Shown: piece after piece, positions 18,291 to 27,067 of the stretch
How positions within the stretch are numbered: position 1 is the first letter of the stretch
How the letters are laid out: each line of letters starts with the position of its first letter
Assembly (NCBI GenBank): GCA_025992315.1
Contig: DAJPHG010000001.1
Span: forward strand, 434,001 to 498,000
From: HGM10766 sp900757295
Lineage (GTDB): Bacteria > Bacillota_I > Bacilli_A > RF39 > UBA660
Reading direction: 5' to 3'
DNA: 64,000 nucleotides
Notes under the pieces: model-generated
Database searches by the model: none
Seen by the model: the letters and a program-made list of their open reading frames with translations, nothing else
Told to the model about the DNA's origin: nothing
Translations under genes and position numbers: made by a program

Positions 18291-19064
18291 ATGAAAAAAG
18301 AAAATATGATTGAAGTTAAAAATGTTTCAATGAAGTTTAATTTAGGAATTGAAAAAAATTTTTCTTTAAAACAATTTTTTGTTGATTTCTTTAGTTTAAA
18401 AAGGAGAAAAGAAAAAAAGAAAAAAAATCCTGAGTTTTGGGCTTTGAAAAATTTAAACATTGATATAAAAACTGGTGAAGTAGTTGGATTTGTTGGTAGT
18501 AATGGTGCTGGTAAATCAACTCTATTAAAAGTAGTTGCAGGAGTTATGAAACCAACTAAAGGTAAAGTTAATGCTTATGGTAATATTTGCCCTATGATAG
18601 AATTAGGTGCTGGGTTTGATCCGGATTTAACTGCTAGAGAGAATATTTATTTAAATGGAGCAGTAATGGGGTATAGCCAAGAATTATTAGATTCTAAATT
18701 TCAAGAAATTGTTGATTTTAGTGAACTTCATGATTTCTTAGATGTACCAGTTAAAAATTTTTCTTCTGGTATGGTTGCTAGACTTGCTTTTTCTGTTGCA
18801 ACTATTGTTGATCCAGAAATATTGATAGTTGATGAAATTTTATCTGTTGGAGATATAGCTTTTCAAGCTAAATCTGAAAATAAAATGAAAAGCATGATTA
18901 ATGGCGGAACTACAGTTTTATATGTATCGCATTCTATTGAATCAATTAGATCACTATGTGATCGAGTAGTATGGCTTGAACATGGTGAAGTTCAAATGAT
19001 AGATAAAACTGAAAAAGTAATAAAAAAATATTTGGAATTTATGGGAGTAGAAGATAAAAAATGA
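18291..19064 (+). CDS. tagH: ABC exporter ATP-binding protein (TagH/Wzt-like)
   Basis: A 257-residue ATPase. Walker A is GSNGAGKST near residue 69, the signature loop is NFSSGMVARLAF, Walker B ILIVDEIL with the ensuing SVGD typical of Wzt/TagH, and the switch His is in LYVSHS. Residues about 25-45 are a highly basic insertion (KRRKEKKKK) before the first strand is completed. It ends at 257, so it has no C-terminal carbohydrate-binding or SH3-like extension. That is the arrangement for systems that do not sense chain end, as in teichoic acid export. It overlaps the next gene by ATGA. Confidence 0.93.
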   Translation: MKKENMIEVKNVSMKFNLGIEKNFSLKQFFVDFFSLKRRKEKKKKNPEFWALKNLNIDIKTGEVVGFVGSNGAGKSTLLKVVAGVMKPTKGKVNAYGNICPMIELGAGFDPDLTARENIYLNGAVMGYSQELLDSKFQEIVDFSELHDFLDVPVKNFSSGMVARLAFSVATIVDPEILIVDEILSVGDIAFQAKSENKMKSMINGGTTVLYVSHSIESIRSLCDRVVWLEHGEVQMIDKTEKVIKKYLEFMGVEDKK

Positions 19065-20140
19065 AAAAGCTTTTATTTATATCTAAACATATGGAAATTG
19101 GTGGTATGGAAAGAGCTTTGCTAAATCTTTTAAATACTTTATGTAAGAGACATTACAAAATCACTTTAATACTAGAGGAAAAAAAAGGCCCATTATTGGA
19201 ATACTTAGATCCTGATGTAGAAGTATTAGAATATAAACTATCTTATAATAAAGTAGTTTTTTTTAGGAAAATTGTAAATTTTATTCACAGATTTTGTTGG
19301 AGCATAAAAAATAAAAATAAATATGATTTTTCCTGTAATTTTGCAACTTATTCAATAATTGGATCCTATTTGGCTTTAAAAGCTTCTAAAAATAATGCTT
19401 TATATATTCATTCAAATTATTATGAAGCTTATGAACATGATATTAAAATGTATAAAAATTTCTTTGATAATGTTTATGCGCCTTGTTTTAATAATTTGAT
19501 ATTTGTTTCTAATGAAAGTAAAAATGATTTTTGTAGAATTTATAAAGAGCTTGTTAATAAATGCCATGTTATTAACAATTTAATAGATTATAAAAATATT
19601 CAAAAATTAGCAAAAGAAAAAATTGAAATTGTTTTTGAGAAGAGTTTTAATAATTTTTTATTTGTTGGTAGGATAGATAATGATTCTAAAAATTTTGTTA
19701 GAATGTTAAAGGCTTTTAAATTAGTAATATCTAAGAATACTAATAATCGTTTATATATTTTAGGTGAAGGAAAAGATAAAGATTTATGTGAAAATTTAAT
19801 TACTGAATATAAGCTTAATAATAATGTATTTTTATTAGGCAAAAAAATAAATCCCTATCCTTTTATAAAAGAATGTGATGTTTTTTTACTTACTTCAAAT
19901 TATGAAGGATATCCAGTTGTTTTAACTGAATGTTTAGTTTTAAATAAACCAATGATATCTACGATAAATGTTAGTGATACTGAATTATTTGCACAAGATT
20001 ATATCACAATAGTTTCAAAGAAAGAAAAATTGATTGCCAAAGAAATTTTAAAGTTCAAAAAGAAAAAAATTAATTATAATATAGATTTTGAAGAAATTAA
20101 CAAAAAAAGAATTGAAAAAATAATTTCAATTATTGAATAG
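19061..20140 (+). CDS. Glycosyltransferase family 4 (GT-B)
   Basis: A 359-residue GT4 enzyme. The N-terminal acceptor half opens with KLLFISKHMEIGGMERALLNL, close to the usual GGxE/K loop. The donor half has FLFVGRIDNDSKN (the VGR start of the second Rossmann domain), LYILGEGKD, and the E-x7-E type motif in LLTSNYEGYPVVLTECLVL. It is translationally coupled to tagH and followed 8 bases later by a GT32-like gene, so it belongs to the exporter operon. It probably adds a sugar to the lipid-linked chain on the cytosolic face. Confidence 0.9.
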   Translation: MKKLLFISKHMEIGGMERALLNLLNTLCKRHYKITLILEEKKGPLLEYLDPDVEVLEYKLSYNKVVFFRKIVNFIHRFCWSIKNKNKYDFSCNFATYSIIGSYLALKASKNNALYIHSNYYEAYEHDIKMYKNFFDNVYAPCFNNLIFVSNESKNDFCRIYKELVNKCHVINNLIDYKNIQKLAKEKIEIVFEKSFNNFLFVGRIDNDSKNFVRMLKAFKLVISKNTNNRLYILGEGKDKDLCENLITEYKLNNNVFLLGKKINPYPFIKECDVFLLTSNYEGYPVVLTECLVLNKPMISTINVSDTELFAQDYITIVSKKEKLIAKEILKFKKKKINYNIDFEEINKKRIEKIISIIE

Positions 20141-20148
20141 GAGTTAAC

Positions 20149-20883
20149 ATGAAGAAATATATTCATTATTGCTGGTTTGGAAATAAACCATTAAGTAAAT
20201 TATCAAAACAGTGTATAAAAAGTTGGAAAAAATATTTGCCTGATTATGAAATTATTTGCTGGAATGAAACTAATTGTAATTTAAATGACTGTGCATTTGT
20301 TAAAGGGGCATATGAAAATGGAAAATGGGCATTTGTTGCAGATTATTTTAGAACTAAAGCTTTAAATGAGTATGGTGGAATATATTTTGATACTGATATG
20401 AAACTTACAAAATATATTTCTAAGTTATTAAATGATGAAACTTTTTTAGGTGTTGAATATGGTAATTCTGTTGCTGTAGGAGTTTGGTATGAAAAAAATA
20501 AAAATTCTTATTTAACTAAATCATTGTTAAAAAAGTATAGATCTTATAAGAAGTTTGATGTTAATAAAATTAGAGATTATGCTATACCACTATTAATTAC
20601 AGATATTTTAAAAAATGTTGGATTTGATCAAAATTATGTGACTGATATTCAAAAGTTAAAGTATGATATAAAAATATATCCAAGAGATTATTTTTATCCA
20701 CTTTCTGATGATCATAAAAATAATATATTTAGTGACAATACATGTATGATTCATTATTATGATGCTAGCTGGATTCCAAAAAGCGAATATATAAGACTAA
20801 AATTTGAAAGAATATTTGGGAAAAAGATCGGAAATTCTTTGTTAGATTTTTTAGTTAAAATTAAACATTTTGTTAGTAAATAG
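20149..20883 (+). CDS. GT32-like capsular glycosyltransferase (DXD)
   Basis: A 244-residue protein of the OCH1/GT32 sugar-transferase group. Signatures are KYIHYCWFGNKPLS at the start, the AFVADYFRTKALNEYGGIYF block near 60-80 and the DTDM metal-binding DXD at about 82-85. The C-terminal half has IKIYPRDYFYP and IHYYDASW. Its first ~220 residues are closely similar to the start of the protein at 23204, including long runs of matching DNA. A weak hairpin with eight or more T follows at 20890-20918. Confidence 0.87.
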   Translation: MKKYIHYCWFGNKPLSKLSKQCIKSWKKYLPDYEIICWNETNCNLNDCAFVKGAYENGKWAFVADYFRTKALNEYGGIYFDTDMKLTKYISKLLNDETFLGVEYGNSVAVGVWYEKNKNSYLTKSLLKKYRSYKKFDVNKIRDYAIPLLITDILKNVGFDQNYVTDIQKLKYDIKIYPRDYFYPLSDDHKNNIFSDNTCMIHYYDASWIPKSEYIRLKFERIFGKKIGNSLLDFLVKIKHFVSK

Positions 20884-20913
20884 CGAAAAATAGCTTATTA
20901 TATAGGCTTTTTT

Positions 20914-20942
20914 TTGTGTTTAGATTTTTATTATGATATAAT
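20914..20942 (+). promoter_or_regulatory. Predicted sigma-A promoter upstream of the coiled-coil gene
   Basis: TTGTGT (20914-20919), 17-base spacer and extended -10 TGATATAAT ending at 20942. It suggests a new transcript running through the genes from 20973. Confidence 0.6.
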
Positions 20943-20972
20943 TTTTATGGTGTAAAAATAAGGAGTGATAAT

Positions 20973-21212
20973 ATGACTAAAAGCGATGAAATAGAAAAAT
21001 TAAAAAAAAGTGTGTTAAAAGAACAACAAATAAATAGAATTTTATCATCAGAAATTAAAGAATTAAAAGCAATTAATGTTGATTTACGTTCAGCATATGA
21101 TTCGTATTTGACAACTTATAAAAATTATATAAGTTATATTGATAAATTTAGAAAAACTATTTTATTTAGATTTTTTAGGAAGATTAAAAATAAAATAAGG
21201 AGAGAAAAATGA
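20973..21212 (+). CDS. Small coiled-coil protein
   Basis: A 79-residue protein, mostly charged helix. Residues 3-45 show heptad-like spacing (IEKLKKSVLKEQQINRILSS), and the C-terminus is strongly basic with FRFFRKIKNKIRR. Similar tails end many glycosyltransferases of such loci, for instance the TagF-like protein at 28816, so it may be a membrane-association or scaffold helix, or a remnant of a larger enzyme. A good AAGGAGTGAT site precedes it. Its stop overlaps the next start by ATGA. Confidence 0.65.
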   Translation: MTKSDEIEKLKKSVLKEQQINRILSSEIKELKAINVDLRSAYDSYLTTYKNYISYIDKFRKTILFRFFRKIKNKIRREK

Positions 21213-23194
21213 GAAATTTTAACATTGCAGATGGATTAATAAGTTATCAATATGGCTGTACTAAATATGATGAATTATTAAATAATGATGATAATATAGG
21301 AATACATGGGGAGAATCTTACCATTGTAATATTGTCTTGTAATAGATCTAAAGCTACTATTAAATTGTTAGATTCAATATCCAATATTTTAGTTGGATAT
21401 TTAGGAAAAGTTGTAATTGCTGATAATAATTCTTCTAAACAGGAAAAAGAGGCTTTAAAGAAGTATATTTCTAAAAGTACTTTAAATATTAATTTGATTG
21501 AGTTTGATAAAAATTATGGCGTTGCTGGTGGAAGAAATAAAATAATAAACTATATTGATACTGATTGGATTTTTAACTTGGATAATGATATTTACTTTAT
21601 AAAGAATCCGATAGCTATTATTCAAAAGACTATAGCACAACTTGGAGTTAAATTTTTAAACTTACCGCTTTTATCTGAGGATAATGAAACTGTTTTTGCA
21701 AACGGTGGGACGCTACATGTTAATTATTTAAATAACGTTAAATCTATTGGTGGAGGTTCAATGTATGAACAGTCAAAAATAACTGATGATAATTGTAATC
21801 CTAGCTTGTCAACTTTTTTATTTGGAGGGGCTTCAATTTTAAATAAGCAAACATTTATAGAATGTGGAATGTTTGATGATAATATGTTTGTTGGCTTTGA
21901 AGATATAGATTTTTCAATATGCATTTTTAATAGGGGATTAAAAATAGGAAACTGTCCAACTTTTTCTTTAGTTCATGATCACACTATAGAAGTTAATGAA
22001 AATTCATTAGAATATGAAAAAATCAGATTTAATAAAGGAATTTTAAAGGAATCAGCAACTTATTTTGAAAATAAATGGGATTGTAAAGTTTGGGATGCTA
22101 ATATGGAAATGTGGCTTGAACAAAGACAAAAAGATTTACGTATATTTGATAAGCGGCAAGAACAAAAAGTTGAGAATAAGCTTATTATTAAGCCTAAGAT
22201 AGCTTTAGTTGTTGATGTTGAAGGTTGGTGCTTTTGGAATATAGCTCAAGAATTGAAGAAGTATCTCAGCGATTTTTATGATTTTGAAATAATACCTTTG
22301 GATAACATTGAAAACAATATTGTTAAATTATTCTTTTATATCAGGAATTTTGATTTAGTTCATTTTTTTTGGAGATCACAATTATCACTTTTAGAAAATT
22401 GCGATGATTATTTAAGATCATGTGGTTTAGATTATGATTGGTTTAAATCTATTTATATGGATAATAAGGTTATTACAACGTGTGTATACGACCATTTATA
22501 TTTAGATGATGTACCATTCACAAATTCGTTATTAAAGAATTGTAATACCTATTATGTTTCATCTTCTAAATTATTAGATATATATAATAAAAATGAAAAT
22601 ATTATTAAAAAACCATTTACGCTTATAACGGATGGAATTGATTTAGAACTATTTAAGCCTATGAATTTAAATCGTTTTGATAAAAATGATAAACTAACTA
22701 TTGGATGGGTTGGAAATAGTGCTTGGTCTGCAGAAATTGAGGATTTTAAAGGCTTTAATACTATTTTAAAACCTGTTGTAGATGAATTAATTGAAGAAGG
22801 ATATCCGCTTAAACCGTTATATGCAGACAGGCAAATTAAAATGATACCACATGAGAAAATGCCTGAATATTATTCAAAGATAGATGTTTGCGTTTGTGTA
22901 TCAAAAATGGAAGGAACGCCTAATCCTGTGCTAGAAGCAATGGCTTGCGGAGTACCAATTATTACAACTGATGTTGGAATTGTGAATGAAGCATTGGGTA
23001 ATAAGCAAAAAAGATTTATATTAAAAGAACGCAATAAGGATAATTTAAAATCCAAAATATTAGAATTGTTAAATAATCGGGGTATTTTGAAACAATTAAG
23101 TGAAGAAAATTTAAAATCTATAAAACAATGGGATTGGAAAAATATAACTAAAGAGTTTAAATTATTCTTTGATGAAAACTTAAAAAATAAATGA
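21209..23194 (+). CDS. Two-domain glycosyltransferase (GT2 + GT4)
   Basis: A 661-residue protein with the opposite order to the one at 11159. The GT2 domain comes first (about 30-300): LTIVILSCNRS, KVVIADNNSS, YGVAGGRNK, the FNLDND metal site and GFEDIDFSI. A GT-B domain follows (about 330-661): KIALVVDVEGWCFWN, FTLITDGIDLELFKP, LTIGWVGNSAWS and a donor-site EGTPNPVLEAMACGVPII. ATGA coupling to the coiled-coil gene and a 9-base gap to the next gene place it in the same operon. The sugar donors are unknown. Confidence 0.88.
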   Translation: MRNFNIADGLISYQYGCTKYDELLNNDDNIGIHGENLTIVILSCNRSKATIKLLDSISNILVGYLGKVVIADNNSSKQEKEALKKYISKSTLNINLIEFDKNYGVAGGRNKIINYIDTDWIFNLDNDIYFIKNPIAIIQKTIAQLGVKFLNLPLLSEDNETVFANGGTLHVNYLNNVKSIGGGSMYEQSKITDDNCNPSLSTFLFGGASILNKQTFIECGMFDDNMFVGFEDIDFSICIFNRGLKIGNCPTFSLVHDHTIEVNENSLEYEKIRFNKGILKESATYFENKWDCKVWDANMEMWLEQRQKDLRIFDKRQEQKVENKLIIKPKIALVVDVEGWCFWNIAQELKKYLSDFYDFEIIPLDNIENNIVKLFFYIRNFDLVHFFWRSQLSLLENCDDYLRSCGLDYDWFKSIYMDNKVITTCVYDHLYLDDVPFTNSLLKNCNTYYVSSSKLLDIYNKNENIIKKPFTLITDGIDLELFKPMNLNRFDKNDKLTIGWVGNSAWSAEIEDFKGFNTILKPVVDELIEEGYPLKPLYADRQIKMIPHEKMPEYYSKIDVCVCVSKMEGTPNPVLEAMACGVPIITTDVGIVNEALGNKQKRFILKERNKDNLKSKILELLNNRGILKQLSEENLKSIKQWDWKNITKEFKLFFDENLKNK

Positions 23195-23203
23195 GGTGAT
23201 GAA

Positions 23204-25018
23204 ATGAAGAAATATATTCATTACTGTTGGTTTGGAAATAAACCATTAAGTAAGTTAGCAGAAAAATGCTTGAAGAGCTGGGAAAAGTATTTGCCAGATT
23301 ATGAGATTATAAGATGGGATGAAACTAATTGTAATATAAATGAATGTGTATTTGTATCTGAGGCTTATAAAAGTGAAAAATGGGCTTTTGTAGCTGATTA
23401 TTTTAGAACTAAAGCATTATATGAGTATGGTGGAATATATTTTGACACTGATATGGAAATTATAAAACCTATAAATGATTTATTAGATAGTAATGTTACA
23501 ATGTTAGGCGTCGAAGATACTGGTTATATTGCTGTAGGAGTGTGGTATGAACAAAATAAACATGCTTACTTACCAAAAAAATTGTTGGAAACATATAAAT
23601 CTTTTAAGAGCTTTAGTGTAAATGAGATGAATGATATTAGTATTCCTAAATTGTTAAGCAAAATTATTTTTAAAAATGATAAATTACATTTTATCGATGA
23701 GATTTTAGAACTAGACTATGATATAAAAATATATCCAAGAGAATATTTTTATCCATTAAATATGGATAGATCTAATAGTAAATTTACTGACAATACATGT
23801 ATGATCCATTACTATGATGCTACTTGGTTAACTAAAAAGCAAAAATTAGAAATGCATTTAGTGAGAAAAATTGGTAGATCAAATACTATAAAACTTGAAA
23901 AATTTATGTCTAAGTCTAAATTTATTGCAAAAAAAGGTATTAGACTTTTATGTTTGCCATTGGTCAAAATAAGAAATAAAAAAAGACGTGATTCTAAGAT
24001 AAATAGGGATATAAAATATAATGAAAGAATTACTAATACAATTAATATGATAAATTCTAAGGCAAATAAAGATTATATAGTTTTTCATAACAGTGAATGG
24101 TTAGGTGTAACTAATGCCACAAAAGAATTATTTGATAACTTAGTTGATTGTGGTGAAATATTAAGAACTAGAGAAGTTAAATTAATTTCTAATGCTATAT
24201 TAAATTCTAATATACAGCAAGTGATTTTTAGTTCTTTCGCTTATGGATGGAAAGATTTAATTATTTATTTAAAACGAAACAATAAAAATATAAAAATAAA
24301 AACATATTGGCACGGAAGTCATTCTCAAATTCAAGATTATTATGGGTGGGAAAGAAATTTAGAAATTATAAATTTACATAAAAAAGGTTATATTGATGTT
24401 ATGGCAACGTGTAAAGAAAGTTTATTAAATTTTTATTTAAATCAAGGTTATAATGCTGTATTTATAACTAATAAGGTTGAACCTGTAAAGAGTACATCTA
24501 AGAAAAAGAAAAGTGATAAGTTAATAATTGGCTTATATGCAGCTAAATGTACGGATTGGCGAAAAAACATGTTTAGTCAAATGGCTGCAGTTTCGTTAAT
24601 TCCTAATGCTATTGTAGATATGGTACCTTTATCTAAAGAAGCAGTAGATTTTGCTAAAAGTATTAATTTAAATATCAAAGGTACAGAGCATGGATTATCA
24701 AGAAGTGATCTAATGAAAAGAATGTCAACTGTCGATGTTGTATCGTATGTTTCATATTCTGAATGTTCTCCAATGTTGCCACTTGAAAGTTTAGAAATGG
24801 GAACACCGTGTATAGTTGGAAATAATCATCATTATTTTAAAACCGGTATTTTAAATGAAAGTCTGTTAATTAATAATGAGAGTTCTGTATTAGAAATAAA
24901 AGCTAAATTAGAAGAATGTGCACATAATAAAGAGAAAATATTGAGTGAATATAATAAATTTTCTAAAGTAAACAAAGAAAATAGCAAAATGGATGTTCGT
25001 AAATTCATAGAAATGTGA
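23204..25018 (+). CDS. Two-domain glycosyltransferase (GT32-like + GT-B)
   Basis: A 604-residue protein. Residues 1-~225 repeat the GT32-like enzyme at 20149, with the same KYIHYCWFGNKPLSKL start, AFVADYFRTKALYEYGGIYF and DTDM. A basic linker follows (about 230-275), then a GT-B-like part (about 285-600) with NSEWLGVTNATKELFDNL, IIGLYAAKCTDWRKNMFSQ and a donor-site SYSECSPMLPLESLEMGTPC. It looks like a copy of the 20149 gene joined to a second transferase. The start follows GAGGTGATGAA. Confidence 0.86.
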   Translation: MKKYIHYCWFGNKPLSKLAEKCLKSWEKYLPDYEIIRWDETNCNINECVFVSEAYKSEKWAFVADYFRTKALYEYGGIYFDTDMEIIKPINDLLDSNVTMLGVEDTGYIAVGVWYEQNKHAYLPKKLLETYKSFKSFSVNEMNDISIPKLLSKIIFKNDKLHFIDEILELDYDIKIYPREYFYPLNMDRSNSKFTDNTCMIHYYDATWLTKKQKLEMHLVRKIGRSNTIKLEKFMSKSKFIAKKGIRLLCLPLVKIRNKKRRDSKINRDIKYNERITNTINMINSKANKDYIVFHNSEWLGVTNATKELFDNLVDCGEILRTREVKLISNAILNSNIQQVIFSSFAYGWKDLIIYLKRNNKNIKIKTYWHGSHSQIQDYYGWERNLEIINLHKKGYIDVMATCKESLLNFYLNQGYNAVFITNKVEPVKSTSKKKKSDKLIIGLYAAKCTDWRKNMFSQMAAVSLIPNAIVDMVPLSKEAVDFAKSINLNIKGTEHGLSRSDLMKRMSTVDVVSYVSYSECSPMLPLESLEMGTPCIVGNNHHYFKTGILNESLLINNESSVLEIKAKLEECAHNKEKILSEYNKFSKVNKENSKMDVRKFIEM

Positions 25019-25026
25019 GTGATAAA

Positions 25027-27012
25027 ATGATAGAAAAAAATTTAGAATATATATATAATTTAGATTATTTAATTTTAGTTCCTTCTGTTGATATAGAATT
25101 ATTTGACGGTTTTAGTAACACTTTTAAAAATGTGTTGTTATTTCAAAATAATTATGAAGATATAGAATTTTTCAAAAAATTTATCAAAAAAAATAATGTT
25201 AAAAGATTAATATTTGTTGATTATATTTTAGAGTATGATTATTTTATAAATTTAAATATAAAAAAAGATTTTATATTTACTAAATCTTTAGGCTCATTGA
25301 GTGATAGCCCTATTTTTCTAACTTTTAATAAAATAATATCATTTTATCAAAATAATTTAATAGAAAAAATTGGCATTCTAGATGAAGACTTATATTTGAC
25401 ATTAGAAAAAAAATATAATGTATATAAATTAAATTTATTATTAAATAACAGTGAATATAAAGTGAATAATAGTACAATAGGCATTTTAAATTCTCAAGAT
25501 GATCCAAAAGATAGTTTTTATAATTCTTTAAGTGCAATAAGTATTTTAAAAAATAAAACTGTAAAAATACTTAATCCTAATAAAATTACTAAAGCTTTTG
25601 TTAAGACGTTTAATATAAATTTAAAAAAAGCTAAAGATAAAAAAGATTTGTATAAAAATGATATCAATTTATATATTAATTTTACTTATTCTAATTTGTT
25701 GCCATTTTTTAAAAGCTTTGAGTACGGTGTTCCATGTTTAATAGGAAATACAACTTTATTAGATAACTATCCTAAATTAAAAAAATATTTAGTTGTTAAA
25801 AGTGATGATAGCATTGATGAAATAGCTGAACAAATAAAAACAGCTCAAAAAAATAAAGAAGAAATTTTAAACTTATATAAAAACTTTAAATTAGATTATG
25901 AAAAAGAAACTTATAGTTTAAAGGAAAAATTTTTAGGGTTATCTGAATTTCAAAAAGAAATTAGTTATGAAAAACTTATTAGTGTCATAGTACCCATTTA
26001 TAATGTTGAAAAATATTTATCTAAAAGTCTAGATTCAATTATTGCTGCTAAAGTTGATGATATGGAAATATTATTAATAAATGATGGATCAACAGATAAC
26101 AGTGATCAAATTGCTAAGGAATACGCTTCTAATTACCCTGATTTAATTAGATATATATATCAAACAAATCATGGTTTAGGAAATGTGCGTAATGTTGGCC
26201 TTAAAGAATCAAAGGGAAAGTATATTGCTTCTATTGATTCTGATGATACAATTAATATTAATTTCTTTAAAGAAGCATTACCATATATAAAAAATGATGT
26301 AGATATGGTTATATATGATTGGCAATCAATTACTGAAAAAGAGTCTTTTCCTACACCTGCTTTAGATACAATGATAGATGTAGATTCTGATTATAAAAAG
26401 TTATTGTATGCTACAATTATGCCTTCTGCATGTAATAAAATAGTGAAAAAGGAATTATATAACGATATTAAATTTGCTGAATGTAAGAAATTCGAAGATC
26501 TAAGTACTAATCCAATCATAATTTTAAAATCAAATAAAATTAAATATATTAATAAAAGTTATTATGAATATATGATCAGACCTGGTTCAATTATGCGCAG
26601 TAGTGCTGGTAAAGACATGATTGATATAATAGAAATGTTAAATAGTAGAATGTTAAAAATTTTGCCTAAAGGTGATAACAATTATATAGAATTTATAAAT
26701 TATATTTATTGGTGGAGAATAGAAGAATTGTTTTTTAATCAAATATATAAATTAAATGATAAAGAATTAAAAGAGTATTGTGAGTATTACTATTTAAAAA
26801 TAAATGATATAAGTAATTTATTATTTCAAAATAATACTTATGTAAATAATGTTATAAATCAATTTGATAAAGAAACTAAAGACTATATTATCAAAAGGAA
26901 TAAAGCAATTATTGATAAAAAATTATATACTTATGTAAAAAAAGCTATTAAAGAAAAAGAATACAAAATAATAACTGCTGCAATGATACTATATAATATA
27001 GATAATAGATAA
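25027..27012 (+). CDS. Two-part glycosyltransferase (degenerate GT-B + GT2)
   Basis: 661 residues from the ATG at 25027; a GTG at 25015 overlapping the previous stop is possible but has no ribosome site. The first ~310 residues are GT-B-like but eroded: there is no clear donor-site Glu pattern, though FKSFEYGVPCLIGN and the following charged helix resemble the end of the protein at 23204. From about 320 a full GT2 domain begins: LISVIVPIYNVEKYLSKSL, EILLINDGSTDNS, GLGNVRNVGL and the SIDSDD metal site. The C-terminal ~190 residues are helical, as in TagE- or capsule-type GT2 enzymes. The N-terminal half may now be only structural. Confidence 0.82.
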   Translation: MIEKNLEYIYNLDYLILVPSVDIELFDGFSNTFKNVLLFQNNYEDIEFFKKFIKKNNVKRLIFVDYILEYDYFINLNIKKDFIFTKSLGSLSDSPIFLTFNKIISFYQNNLIEKIGILDEDLYLTLEKKYNVYKLNLLLNNSEYKVNNSTIGILNSQDDPKDSFYNSLSAISILKNKTVKILNPNKITKAFVKTFNINLKKAKDKKDLYKNDINLYINFTYSNLLPFFKSFEYGVPCLIGNTTLLDNYPKLKKYLVVKSDDSIDEIAEQIKTAQKNKEEILNLYKNFKLDYEKETYSLKEKFLGLSEFQKEISYEKLISVIVPIYNVEKYLSKSLDSIIAAKVDDMEILLINDGSTDNSDQIAKEYASNYPDLIRYIYQTNHGLGNVRNVGLKESKGKYIASIDSDDTININFFKEALPYIKNDVDMVIYDWQSITEKESFPTPALDTMIDVDSDYKKLLYATIMPSACNKIVKKELYNDIKFAECKKFEDLSTNPIIILKSNKIKYINKSYYEYMIRPGSIMRSSAGKDMIDIIEMLNSRMLKILPKGDNNYIEFINYIYWWRIEELFFNQIYKLNDKELKEYCEYYYLKINDISNLLFQNNTYVNNVINQFDKETKDYIIKRNKAIIDKKLYTYVKKAIKEKEYKIITAAMILYNIDNR

Positions 27013-27067
27013 GATTTACAAATTTCAAATGATAATTTATAATAAAAAAGTGAAGGATGATTTTCTT

